A stretch of 64,000 nt of DNA. Source: Anaerobaca lacustris. GTDB lineage: Bacteria; Planctomycetota; Phycisphaerae; Sedimentisphaerales; Anaerobacaceae. The translations under genes and the position numbers were made by a program. The notes beneath the pieces are model-generated. The model saw only the letters and a list, made by a program, of their open reading frames with translations. It was not told the origin of the DNA and made no database searches. Within the stretch, counting starts at the first letter, position 1; each line of letters opens with the position of its first letter. Location of the stretch: positions 40,183 through 104,182 of the forward strand of contig NZ_JASCXX010000026.1 of the NCBI RefSeq assembly GCF_030012215.1. The letters run 5' to 3'. Positions 53,148 through 61,390 of the stretch are shown piece after piece.

Positions 53148-53771
53148 ATGATGTTTCGACGCACGGCTGCCGCGATGGGACTCGTTCTGTGCCTGGCCGG
53201 CATCGTCCCGCTGTCCCATTCGCAGTCGCAGCATTCGGAGACACCGACAGCTCAAGAAATGATGGAACGCATGCAACGACAGCAGGAACGATGGCGAGAG
53301 CAGACTGATCGGCAGATGGCACGGTTCCAGGAGCAGGCCAAGCGTGACAGTCGGCGAAGTCTCGACGAGGCGAAGCGTCAGGCGATCGGCGCGACACCTT
53401 CCCAATGGGGGACCATCCGGCCTCGCTTGCAGGCTGTCAGTGCGCTTCGACACGAGGAGTACGCTTATTTGCGGCCTCAGGTCGGACTGAAGACTTCGGA
53501 GGCCGTCGGACGATGCCGCTGGACATGGGAGAATATCTTTGCGTTGGACCCCGATAAACCATTGACGGCAGCCGAGACCACCTGCCGCGTGCTGCGCGAC
53601 ATGCTGGCCGATGAACAGACGTCGATCGAGGCGACTTGGGAGCAGGTCGAACTGCTACGCGCGCAGAGGAAACACGCTGCCGACCAATTGCCCGCCGCCG
53701 AGCAGGCGCTGGGCAAAGTCACGACCCTCCGCCAGAAAGCCGCACTGATGGTGATGGGTGCCCTGCAATGA
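53148..53771 (+). CDS. Secreted helical protein, paralogue 1 of an unrecognised family
   Basis: A 207-residue exported protein (signal peptide about 1-26). After a charged coiled coil (MERMQRQQERWREQTDRQM and onward) it has GATPSQWGTIRPRLQAV, and at the C-terminus LPAAEQALGKVTTLRQKAALMVMGALQ (key part TTLRQKAALMVMG). The same two blocks recur in the genes at 53807 and 56046. I know no named family for it. ATG 53148 and ATG 53151 are adjacent. It overlaps the next gene's longer start (ATGA at 53768). Confidence 0.75.
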   Translation: MMFRRTAAAMGLVLCLAGIVPLSHSQSQHSETPTAQEMMERMQRQQERWREQTDRQMARFQEQAKRDSRRSLDEAKRQAIGATPSQWGTIRPRLQAVSALRHEEYAYLRPQVGLKTSEAVGRCRWTWENIFALDPDKPLTAAETTCRVLRDMLADEQTSIEATWEQVELLRAQRKHAADQLPAAEQALGKVTTLRQKAALMVMGALQ

Positions 53772-53806
53772 CAGACGCCGATCGAGGCGATGGAGAAAGG
53801 CCGATC

Positions 53807-54535
53807 ATGAAGCCAAAGCGATTCGTGACCATGGTGCTCTTGAGCGCTGCAATCGTATCGGTCGGGCTCGTCCTGGCAGGGGCAGCGGGCCCCGAGTCGG
53901 CCGATCCCAATGCGGTCCACAGCCCGATTTTGCCAGGCCTATCGGCTGAGCGCGAGGAATGGAACGTCCTTGAAGGGCAGTTCAGCAGTCTGGAAGAATG
54001 CCAGGAGGCCATCATATGCGAGTTGGTGGGAGCGACGGAGAAGCAATGGCGGCAGATTGGTCCGAGGTTTCGCGAACTCGAAGCGGTGCGCAGGCGGACA
54101 TACTCCAGCATTAGCGTCTTCGCGGGCGGGGGGACCGCGTCTGCCGGTTTGGCCGGGGGCGGCTACGGCGGCGCTCCAAGCAGTGGGCGTCATGAAGGCG
54201 GCACACGCCGCATATCCCGTAGCGACCGAAACGTCAGGTACGCCCAATCGGTCCGACCTTCCACGGGCGTGAGTCCCTCCCTTTCAGGATGGCTGCGACC
54301 GTCCCATCGCCGGGCCGGCGGGCAGATCACTGAAGGCGAGCGCTTGTGCGAGGAACTGCTCGACCTGATCGACCGCACTGATGCGACGAGCGAACAGATT
54401 CGAGAGAAAATGGCCCAGCTCGCGGCGCACCGCCGCAAGGCCGCCGAGGAAGTCAAGGAGGCGCAAGAGGCTTTGCGCCAGGTTGTTACACGCCGTCAGG
54501 AAGCCATGCTCATCCTGATGGGCTATCTCGATTGA
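53807..54535 (+). CDS. Secreted helical protein, paralogue 2 of an unrecognised family
   Basis: A 242-residue exported protein from ATG 53807 (GAGAAAGG ribosome site; signal peptide starts directly); ATG 53768, coupled to the previous stop, would add 13 residues. Shared blocks: GATEKQWRQIGPRFRELE and, at the end, ERLCEELLDLIDRTD followed by RRQEAMLILMGYLD. A Gly-rich middle (GGGYGGAPSSG) separates them. It is closest to the protein at 56046, which ends with the same LILMGYLD. Confidence 0.75.
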   Translation: MKPKRFVTMVLLSAAIVSVGLVLAGAAGPESADPNAVHSPILPGLSAEREEWNVLEGQFSSLEECQEAIICELVGATEKQWRQIGPRFRELEAVRRRTYSSISVFAGGGTASAGLAGGGYGGAPSSGRHEGGTRRISRSDRNVRYAQSVRPSTGVSPSLSGWLRPSHRRAGGQITEGERLCEELLDLIDRTDATSEQIREKMAQLAAHRRKAAEEVKEAQEALRQVVTRRQEAMLILMGYLD

Positions 54536-54594
54536 CGTGGATTGTACGTGAGAATGCAATAAGTGCGAGGGAATCTCTTTCGGGAGGAAATGCC

Positions 54595-55905
54595 ATGAGA
54601 TGCGGAGGATTCGACAAACGACTTGCGATCGTTGCATGTGCGGGCATTCTGGCCGGCGGCCTGCTGACACGAGCGCATGGATTTGCCGGCGGCACGGGCG
54701 AGCCGAACGACCCCTATCAGATCGCGACAGCCGAGCATCTGCTCTCGATCGGCTCGAATAGGGCTCTACTCGACAAGCGTTTCGTGTTGCTCAATGACAT
54801 TGATTTTGACCCGAATCTGCCCGGCGGGCAGGTATTCCAGGACGCCCTGATTGCCCGAGATCGCGAAGGCAATGTTTCCGCTCACAGCGGCGATCCATTC
54901 AGCGGTGTGCTGGACGGCCGGGGACATACGATCTGGAATCTGTCCATATCTGGCGCAGACGGGCACAATGCGGCGCTGTTTGGCATGTTCTCTGGCTTGG
55001 TCCAGGACCTGCACTTTCGGAACGTCCGGATCACCGGTTCGCCCTGCGGCGCGATCGCAGGGCTCAGCCAGGGAGGTATGATCCTTCGTTGTTCAGTTAC
55101 CGGCGAAATATCCGGCTCCAAATACGTCGGAGGTACGGTAGGCACGCTGTGGGCTGCCACCCTGATCGATTGCCAGGTCGATGTCCGGGTGACGGGCATT
55201 GAGTGCGTCGGTGGAATGATTGGGAACGGGCCTGGTGGGATGTTGATCCGATGTGAATCGCGTGTGGATATAGTCGGCGACAAATCTGTGGGTGGCCTTG
55301 TCGGCGAGTTGCGCGAAGCTCAGATAGTAGACTGCCGTGCCGAAGGTACGGTTGTCGGCAGAGATGCCGTCGGTGGTCTGGTTGGTACGATGCCAATGGC
55401 GGTGTCGATCATCCGATCCGCCGCCAATTGCGAGGTCGTGGCCGATTATGCGGCGGGTGGCTTGGCCGGAGAGGCTCTGTTCTTTGGCGCCCACAGCCAA
55501 CGGATCATCGACAGTTATGCGCGCGGATCGGTGGCGGGTTCTGTCACTGGCGGGCTGATCGGCGTGGCCTCGGCCCTTCGCGTTGCGAACAGCTACGTGG
55601 CCTGCACGATGATTCCGATGGCGTCCGAAACAGAGACCATCACCCCAGTCGTGGGCGGGCTGTTTGGCGAAGCGGACACGTCCCGCCCGCCGTTGGTGAT
55701 CGCGTCCTTCTGGGACGCCGAGATCTCCGGAATTGCTGTCAGTTCGGGAGCCGGAACCCAGTACCTTGGCGCCGGATTGGATACGGAGCACATGCAGCAA
55801 CAGCCGGCTTTCGAACAGGTCGGTTGGGATTTTGACGCCACTTGGGCCGTTCTGGAGGGTAGCCACCCGGTACTGCAGTGGGAATTGGCAAGGGATCATC
55901 CGTGA
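54595..55905 (+). CDS. Secreted GLUG-motif protein
   Basis: A 436-residue secreted protein; ATG 54595 follows CGGGAGGAAA and a signal peptide ends about residue 28. The body is built of short repeats with the GLUG-type core V-G-G-(L/T/M)-(V/I)-G (for example YVGGTVGTLW, SVGGLVGELR, AVGGLVGTMP, VVGGLFGEAD), which fold as a right-handed beta-helix in related proteins. Such proteins are common on planctomycete surfaces and may bind glycans. Its leader, including the ribosome site, is similar to that of the gene at 57076. Confidence 0.82.
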   Translation: MRCGGFDKRLAIVACAGILAGGLLTRAHGFAGGTGEPNDPYQIATAEHLLSIGSNRALLDKRFVLLNDIDFDPNLPGGQVFQDALIARDREGNVSAHSGDPFSGVLDGRGHTIWNLSISGADGHNAALFGMFSGLVQDLHFRNVRITGSPCGAIAGLSQGGMILRCSVTGEISGSKYVGGTVGTLWAATLIDCQVDVRVTGIECVGGMIGNGPGGMLIRCESRVDIVGDKSVGGLVGELREAQIVDCRAEGTVVGRDAVGGLVGTMPMAVSIIRSAANCEVVADYAAGGLAGEALFFGAHSQRIIDSYARGSVAGSVTGGLIGVASALRVANSYVACTMIPMASETETITPVVGGLFGEADTSRPPLVIASFWDAEISGIAVSSGAGTQYLGAGLDTEHMQQQPAFEQVGWDFDATWAVLEGSHPVLQWELARDHP

Positions 55906-56045
55906 TCATGAGCTGCATTCGGTTGACAAGCACCAAGTTGCTTTTCATACGGGTCCCCACGGACCATCCCCGTGCGGAGGCCGCCGACTCGTCCTTTGGG
56001 GCCGACGGATGCAACAGAATGGAATCGCTTGCACAGGAGCAACCA

Positions 56046-56888
56046 ATGGTAGTGACGCACAGAACCACTTTCCACGTGCTCATCTTTCTGCTGGCGATCG
56101 TGGCAGCCGGCGCAGATCACATGGCACAAGCGCAACCGAAGAATCCGCATCCACCTTTCGAGATGACGCCAGAGGATTGGGAAGTCTTCCAGAAGCTGGG
56201 GCCCGGAGAGACGGAAGCCTTCCTGCGTGCCAAGCAGCAGCGATATGAGCGGGAACTGGTGGAGCAGTGGCGACAGGAGCAAAGACAGTTCGGCCGGCGG
56301 GGGCTGGCATCTGCGGAGAAAGCCCGGAGAGCCGATGAGAATCGCCTCAGGCTCACGCTGGGCGTCTCGGATGAACAGTGGCAAACGCTTGGTCCCATCT
56401 TGCGTACCATCCAGACTTGGAAGGAGCAGGCGGCATTGACTGCCTCGGCGCCGCAGTTCGACGCGAACGACCTGCGCGTACCGTTCGATGAAGAGATCTG
56501 TGGGTACGAGCGTAGCACCGTTCGCGTAGCCGGCGGTGGGAGCTACCTGCGCTGGGGCGCACCGGTCGCAGGAGGCGGGACAGCCGCCGGCGTGGTTGGC
56601 GGCGCTGGGGCGTTGGCGCTTGGGCGGGTCTTCATTACGCCGTTTGCCTGGAGGCAGTTGGAGCCGGAGAACTATGAGCCGAGCGAGGGCGAGCGGCTGT
56701 GCGAGGAGTTCTTTATCCTGCTGGAAGACGAAGATGCCGACCCGCAGCAGATCGCCCGGATGTCCGAGGCACTCCGGCATCTGCGCGCCAAAGCCCGGCG
56801 GGAGCTGACCCGGGCACGCGAAGAACTGGCTCCCCTGTTGACCACACGCCAACGGGCCCGCCTGATCCTGATGGGCTACCTCGATTGA
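56046..56888 (+). CDS. Secreted helical protein, paralogue 3 of an unrecognised family
   Basis: A 280-residue exported protein (ATG 56046 behind AGGAG; signal peptide about 1-29). It carries the family blocks LGVSDEQWQTLGPILRTI and ERLCEEFFILLEDEDAD, and ends TTRQRARLILMGYLD. A Gly/Ala-rich middle, GGGTAAGVVGGAGALALG, might be flexible or membrane-associating. With the genes at 53148 and 53807 it forms the paralogous set unique to this cluster. Confidence 0.75.
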   Translation: MVVTHRTTFHVLIFLLAIVAAGADHMAQAQPKNPHPPFEMTPEDWEVFQKLGPGETEAFLRAKQQRYERELVEQWRQEQRQFGRRGLASAEKARRADENRLRLTLGVSDEQWQTLGPILRTIQTWKEQAALTASAPQFDANDLRVPFDEEICGYERSTVRVAGGGSYLRWGAPVAGGGTAAGVVGGAGALALGRVFITPFAWRQLEPENYEPSEGERLCEEFFILLEDEDADPQQIARMSEALRHLRAKARRELTRAREELAPLLTTRQRARLILMGYLD

Positions 56889-57075
56889 CGGCCTTTGTTT
56901 CTGGAAAACGTGAAACGCTGGGCAGGTTGACGGGACTTAGAGATGGAAGCACTACATCCGGTGCCGAGCGGGGGCACCGCTCGTACGCGGGTTGACGGAT
57001 ACGAAGCCGCCGTTGGCGTAGACGGCGGGTAAGGATATCTTTGGTGTGAGGCGACCTTTTTCAGGAGGGAAAGCC

Positions 57076-58017
57076 ATGCGAAGCGGAAGATTCAACCAAC
57101 TGTTTGCGATCGTTCTGTGCATAGGGGTGCTGGCGGGCGCGTTGCCTGCCCAGGAGGCGCCGGATATGGCCGAGGCCTTCGAGCCTTACTGGCGCTCGGT
57201 CACGCTGCAAGCGCAGCTCTACAACCCGGTCGAAGAACCCGGCCGCGATCCGAATGCCCAGGCCACGTTGCAGATCTCAGCCGGCGTTCGGATTCTCGAC
57301 GACACCGGCCTGATCGGCGTCGAGACGACACGAAGGGACGCCATCGTGTGGGACCAGGACGGCGTCGAAATCTACAGCACCGTCGCTGGTCCTTCCCTCA
57401 GCCGTGTGTATCAGTCGATCGAGGACGCCACACGCCTGGCCGCGGTACTTGGAAGAGGCAGTGATTTCTGGTTCAACCTGGGTGTTCCTCTCGATCGTGA
57501 GCTGGGCTATCCGTCGGCGCTGAGCCGCGTGGAATGGTCCCAGGGCGTCTTGATGGCGGATGCGTTCGAGGTGGTCGACGTTCCCTTCGAGCCCAACGAA
57601 ACCTGGATCGAGCTGATGGGCGGGCTGGAGATCCTCGTGCAGGAGGCCTCGGTCGAAGAGGGCCGATACAGCTACCGCATCCAGGCGAGCTACGACCCCA
57701 ATCTCGTTTCCTATCTCATCGGAGGATCGTGGCATTTCTGGCGTGACGAGGTTCCTGCGCCTGCGATGCTGATCAAGATGGACATGCTCAACGCAGCGGG
57801 CAAGTCGGTGTGGGATGTGAGCAGTTCCGGCAGTTCCGGGTCCAGTTCCGGCACGGGCACTCGCTCGTCCGATGGCCGGATGGTCGCCACGAGTTCCGGC
57901 AGCGGCCAGTGCAGCGCCTGCGGAACGGTCGCCATGATTCGCTTCACGTTCGCTCTCGCACCCTACGAGCGGCAGGCAACACTCACACTGGAGAACATTC
58001 CCCTTCCCGGCTTCTGA
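57076..58017 (+). CDS. Secreted hypothetical protein with C-terminal CxxC
   Basis: A 313-residue exported protein. ATG 57076 follows AGGAGGGA; the signal peptide ends about residue 27 (LPAQ). The body is mostly beta-strand (SVTLQAQLYNPVEEPG, TWIELMGGLEILVQEASVEEG, YSYRIQASYDPNL). Near the C-terminus a Ser/Gly-rich linker (SSSGSSGSSSGTGT) leads to SGQCSACGTVAMIRFTFAL. I do not recognise the family. Its leader resembles that of the GLUG gene. It is the last gene of the sigma-linked run. Confidence 0.7.
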   Translation: MRSGRFNQLFAIVLCIGVLAGALPAQEAPDMAEAFEPYWRSVTLQAQLYNPVEEPGRDPNAQATLQISAGVRILDDTGLIGVETTRRDAIVWDQDGVEIYSTVAGPSLSRVYQSIEDATRLAAVLGRGSDFWFNLGVPLDRELGYPSALSRVEWSQGVLMADAFEVVDVPFEPNETWIELMGGLEILVQEASVEEGRYSYRIQASYDPNLVSYLIGGSWHFWRDEVPAPAMLIKMDMLNAAGKSVWDVSSSGSSGSSSGTGTRSSDGRMVATSSGSGQCSACGTVAMIRFTFALAPYERQATLTLENIPLPGF

Positions 58018-58133
58018 GAAACTCCTCCGAGCGATAACGACTATCCCAGGGGTGGCAGGCGGAGGCGGCCGCCCTTTGTTTTTGCGCATTTCCTGCGTGC
58101 CCGAGAATTTTTTCGGAAGTTTCATTTTTCCTG

Positions 58134-58161
58134 TTGGCGCCTTCTACGGATGTAGTAGAAT
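58134..58161 (+). promoter_or_regulatory. Probable promoter of the BlaI-M56 operon
   Basis: TTGGCG (58134-58139), a 16-base spacer and TAGAAT (58156-58161) form a sigma-70-like -35/-10 pair. The -10 box lies inside the dyad operator, so bound repressor would block RNA polymerase. Confidence 0.5.
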
Positions 58162-58180
58162 GCTACTACGGCTGTAGAAG
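58141..58180. promoter_or_regulatory. BlaI-type dyad operator upstream of the BlaI gene
   Basis: An extended inverted repeat: CTTCTAC-GGAT-GTAGTAG, a short centre, then CTACTAC-GGCT-GTAGAAG. Each half contains the TAC(T/A)AC and GTAGTA words typical of BlaI/MecI operators. It ends 12 bases before the ATG 58192 and overlaps the predicted -10 box, so autorepression by BlaI is likely. Confidence 0.75.
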
Positions 58181-58191
58181 GAGAAGCATGT

Positions 58192-58566
58192 ATGAAGCTG
58201 ACCGAAGCAGAATGGCAGATCATGAAGGCGCTGTGGGAGAAGCACCCGGCGACGGCCCGCGAGATCATGGAGCGGCTGCCGGCGGGGGTCAAATGGGCCT
58301 ACACCACAATCAAGACCATGCTCACGCGCCTGGCGGATAAGCAGGTCGTCCGTGAGGCCAAGCAGGGCAACACAAGCGTATACGACCCGCTGATCTCGCA
58401 GCACAAGGCCCGGCGAAGCGCCCTTCGCTCGCTGCTGGAGACGGCCTTCGACGGCGCCATGGGGCCGCTGGTCCACTTCCTCGTGGAGGAGGAACAGCTC
58501 ACCCCCAAGCAGAAGCGCGAACTGGCCAAGCTCGTGGAAGATCAGGCCAGGGGAGAGACCAAATGA
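58192..58566 (+). CDS. BlaI/MecI/CopY-family transcriptional repressor
   Basis: A 124-residue winged-helix repressor. The N-terminal DNA-binding domain is LTEAEWQIMKALWEKHPATAREIMERL followed by WAYTTIKTMLTRLADKQVV (key parts EAEWQIMKALW and TTIKTMLTRL), and the C-terminal helices serve dimerisation. Family length is normal. It overlaps the M56 gene by four bases (ATGA). In classical systems, the M56 partner cleaves BlaI or its sensor signal on induction; here the inducer is unknown, and no beta-lactamase gene is next to it. Confidence 0.93.
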   Translation: MKLTEAEWQIMKALWEKHPATAREIMERLPAGVKWAYTTIKTMLTRLADKQVVREAKQGNTSVYDPLISQHKARRSALRSLLETAFDGAMGPLVHFLVEEEQLTPKQKRELAKLVEDQARGETK

Positions 58567-61148
58567 TCGAGTACGTCAATGCCATCGCGCGTTTGTGGTG
58601 GGATTGGACTGCCGCCATGTTCTGGCAGGTGAGTCTCTTGGTCGTTCTGATCGCCTGTATCGACCGTCTCGCACGACGGTGGGCCTGGCCGCACCTGCGG
58701 TATGCGCTCTGGTCGCTGATCCTGATCAAGCTGATCCTGCCGCCGACGCTGTCGCTGCCGAGCGGCGCGGTGCCCCAGTTGGCGCCGGTAGTCGGCCAGG
58801 CGGTGCGCTGGAAGGGTTCCGAGAAGTCCGCTGGCGCGGAGAGCCCCATTCTTCGCGCGCTTCATGAGAACGCGGCTGCTGTCGCTGTCATGGAGCCGGT
58901 GCCCCCCGCGCGCGCCGGCTTTGTCATGGTTGAATCACGCGGTTCTGTCGAGGGCAAAGGCCTTCAGGATGGCGCGGTCTTCTACACGAAGAGCCATCCC
59001 CAAGCTTCGCTTGAGGCTGCCACCCCACCGCCGTCAAATCCGCAATTCTCGTGGCAGTTCTATGCGATGGCGACGTGGCTCGCAGGAACGCTGCTTCTGG
59101 GAACATGGCTGCTGCTCAGATTGCACTCGTTAGTCGGCCGGCATACCGACCGTGCGGCAGAAACGTCTCTGCCGCAGTCCTTCTACAGCCATCTGGCCGG
59201 CTGCGCGGAGCGTCTTGGGTTGCGGCATGTTCCCAGGGTCATCGTGGTCAGGCAACTGGCCACGCCTGCGGTGTTCGGGGTCTTTCGGCCGGTCCTGCTC
59301 ATGCCCCGGGGCTATCTGAGCAAACTGAGCCGACGAGACACCGAGCACATGCTCCTGCATGAGCTGGCGCACATCCGCAGGGGCGATCTGCACGCGCACG
59401 GTCTCTACATGCTCTTGCAGGTCCTCTATTGGTACAACCCGCTGCTCTGGCTGGTGCGCCGGCAATTGCATCATCTGCGGGAGCTGTCGTGCGACGCGAC
59501 CGTCGCCGAGCTGTTGCGCGAGCGGACGAAGGCCTATCGGCAGACGCTTCTGGAGACCGCCCGGCGGTTTCTGGCGACGTCGACCGAGCCCGGCCTCGGG
59601 CTGCTCGGTCTGTTTGAAGATGCGAACCGTTTAGTAGTCCGTTTGAACTGGCTGGAAAAGCCAACCTGGAGGTATAGAACCATGAAACGCGTAATCGTAC
59701 TCGCTGTGGCAGCGCTGATGTTCGCCTGCGTGCTGCCGATGGCGCAGGGCCAGGACAGCACGCCCCCTGTCGCGGAGAACAAGTCGACCAACCAGATCGA
59801 GGAAAAGACCCCGTCATCGCAGGAGCTTGCCGACTTGCAGGTAAGATTGGAGAGGCTGGAGGTCGAAAGACAGAAGCTCCAGAAGGATCTCCAGGCCCTG
59901 GAGCAGGCCCGCCAGAAGGCAACGGAGGCCCAGGCCCAGAGCGTCGAGGCTGGCAAGGAAGCCGAGAAGGCCAAAGACGCAGTTGCCAAGGTCCGGGCGA
60001 AGGCGAAAGAGGCTCGGGCTCAAGCCATGGACGCCTACCAGGGCACGGAGGAATTCCAGCAGTGGGCCATGGAAATGCAGGCCTGGCAGAAGGCTATGGA
60101 TGAATGGCAGAGCAGTGACGAGTGGAAACAGTGGCAAGAGGACGTGCAGAAATGGGGCCAGGAATACGGCGACGCTTTCGGGAAGGCTTACGGCGGGGCT
60201 GAGGGCTCCGCCGGCGTTTTGCCGGACCGACCCGTGCCACCGATGCCCGCCATGCCTGCGATGCCGGCTCCCCCGGCGCAACCGGCGCCGCATCCGGCGC
60301 CGATGCCCGTGTCGCAGATCCATGTATCGGCTCTGCCGAAAATCCACACGCCTGACGTGCCTCACGTGAACGCCGACATACAGCGCGACGACGGCAAGGC
60401 CAAAGCCACCGAGACGATGAGTTTCACGTCGCCTCTGGTCGATGGCGGGCTGCTGATCGTGAAGAATCGTGTCGGCGCCGTCAGCGTCCACGGTGGCGAG
60501 ACAGACGAGTGTCGTGTCGACGTCAGAGTCACGGCCAAAGCGGGAACCGAGGAAGAAGCCCGTGCGAAGGCCGAGGTGGTCAAGATGAAGATGGACACCA
60601 GCGAGCGCCGGTTCTCCATCGAGCCCGTCAAGCCGGACAATGAAAACTGGAGTGGTCTTGACGTGACCTTTGAAATCACCGTGCCCCGCCGGACGAACCT
60701 GGAAATCACTGCCGACGTCGGAGCGGTACAGCTTCGCGACGTGCAAGGCCAGATCAAGGTCAAGGCGAACGTCGGCGGAATCAAGACCGAGAACGTGCGT
60801 GGCGACATCGAACTGGAGACCAACGTCGGCGATGTCGATTTCATCGCTCCGGCCGATCTGTCCACCAGGCTTGCCGCAACGACAAACGTCGGCTCGATCA
60901 AGAGCGATCTGCCGATCGAGGTTCGCAGCATCGGCAACCCCGGCTCGGGCGGCGTCAACCTGTCGCTGGGCAAGACCGCCGTCGGCACGCTGGGCGCCGG
61001 CGAAGGGACCGTGAAGCTCAAGTCCAACGTCGGCTCGATCTCCGTCCGATCCAAGGCCTCCGCCGACAAGCCCGCCAAGGTCAGGACGAGCGCCTCGTCT
61101 CAGGCAACTCTGACCGGCGACGGCTCGGTGAAAGTCAACAGGCGTTGA
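58563..61148 (+). CDS. M56 metallopeptidase (BlaR1-like) fused to a DUF4097 domain
   Basis: An 861-residue protein. N-terminal helices (about 18-35, 45-62 and 163-181) precede an M56 peptidase with HELAHIRRGD (H266, E267, H270) and further signature RELSCDATVAELL. From Met374 (KRVIVLAVAALMFACV) a second hydrophobic segment begins, then a long coiled coil (about 410-480), a Trp/Gln-rich stretch, a Pro-rich linker, and a C-terminal DUF4097-type beta-helix (about 610-861, repeated NVGxI/NVGDV words). An internal GGAGGT at 59668-59673 eight bases before ATG 59682 could start a separate secreted 488-residue product. A dispersed repeat sits in the N-terminal linker (58994-59025). Confidence 0.88.
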   Translation: MIEYVNAIARLWWDWTAAMFWQVSLLVVLIACIDRLARRWAWPHLRYALWSLILIKLILPPTLSLPSGAVPQLAPVVGQAVRWKGSEKSAGAESPILRALHENAAAVAVMEPVPPARAGFVMVESRGSVEGKGLQDGAVFYTKSHPQASLEAATPPPSNPQFSWQFYAMATWLAGTLLLGTWLLLRLHSLVGRHTDRAAETSLPQSFYSHLAGCAERLGLRHVPRVIVVRQLATPAVFGVFRPVLLMPRGYLSKLSRRDTEHMLLHELAHIRRGDLHAHGLYMLLQVLYWYNPLLWLVRRQLHHLRELSCDATVAELLRERTKAYRQTLLETARRFLATSTEPGLGLLGLFEDANRLVVRLNWLEKPTWRYRTMKRVIVLAVAALMFACVLPMAQGQDSTPPVAENKSTNQIEEKTPSSQELADLQVRLERLEVERQKLQKDLQALEQARQKATEAQAQSVEAGKEAEKAKDAVAKVRAKAKEARAQAMDAYQGTEEFQQWAMEMQAWQKAMDEWQSSDEWKQWQEDVQKWGQEYGDAFGKAYGGAEGSAGVLPDRPVPPMPAMPAMPAPPAQPAPHPAPMPVSQIHVSALPKIHTPDVPHVNADIQRDDGKAKATETMSFTSPLVDGGLLIVKNRVGAVSVHGGETDECRVDVRVTAKAGTEEEARAKAEVVKMKMDTSERRFSIEPVKPDNENWSGLDVTFEITVPRRTNLEITADVGAVQLRDVQGQIKVKANVGGIKTENVRGDIELETNVGDVDFIAPADLSTRLAATTNVGSIKSDLPIEVRSIGNPGSGGVNLSLGKTAVGTLGAGEGTVKLKSNVGSISVRSKASADKPAKVRTSASSQATLTGDGSVKVNRR
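58994..59025. repeat. Dispersed palindromic element, copy C, inside the M56 linker
   Basis: CCATCCCC and GAGGCTGCCACCC are identical to the flanks at 12144-12179, but the core is AAGCTTCGCTT rather than AAGTCCTGTGGACTT; both cores are self-complementary. It is read in frame on the plus strand as SHPQASLEAATP. Confidence 0.75.
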
Positions 61149-61156
61149 CGCCCTTT

Positions 61157-61184
61157 GTAGGGGCGAATGATTGTTGGCCCCTAC
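61157..61184. repeat. Palindrome after the M56 gene
   Basis: GTAGGGGC (61157-61164) and GCCCCTAC (61177-61184) are perfect eight-base inverted repeats around a 12-base loop, just after the M56-DUF4097 stop. It resembles the GTAG-ended elements elsewhere in the window. Confidence 0.55.
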
Positions 61185-61243
61185 GGGCACGCTACGAACC
61201 AAACTCCTGCATGATTCCAGGGGAACGTGCATCCCTCCCACCA

Positions 61244-61275
61244 GGCCGGGTCCACACACCCCGGCCTTTTTCCAT
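61244..61275 (+). terminator. Rho-independent terminator after the BlaI-M56 operon
   Basis: GGCCGGG and CCCGGCC form a GC-rich stem around a short loop, followed by TTTTT. It lies about 100 bases after the M56-DUF4097 stop and upstream of the next sigma-factor gene. Confidence 0.8.
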
Positions 61276-61390
61276 GCGCCCTATCTGAGCCTTCACTTTT
61301 CCGGAAAAATCTTCACCTGTGGAATACGAAGACCGGGGCACCAGATGTTATATAGGGGACGATCGATTGTCTTGTGAGGCCGGCTGGTTC

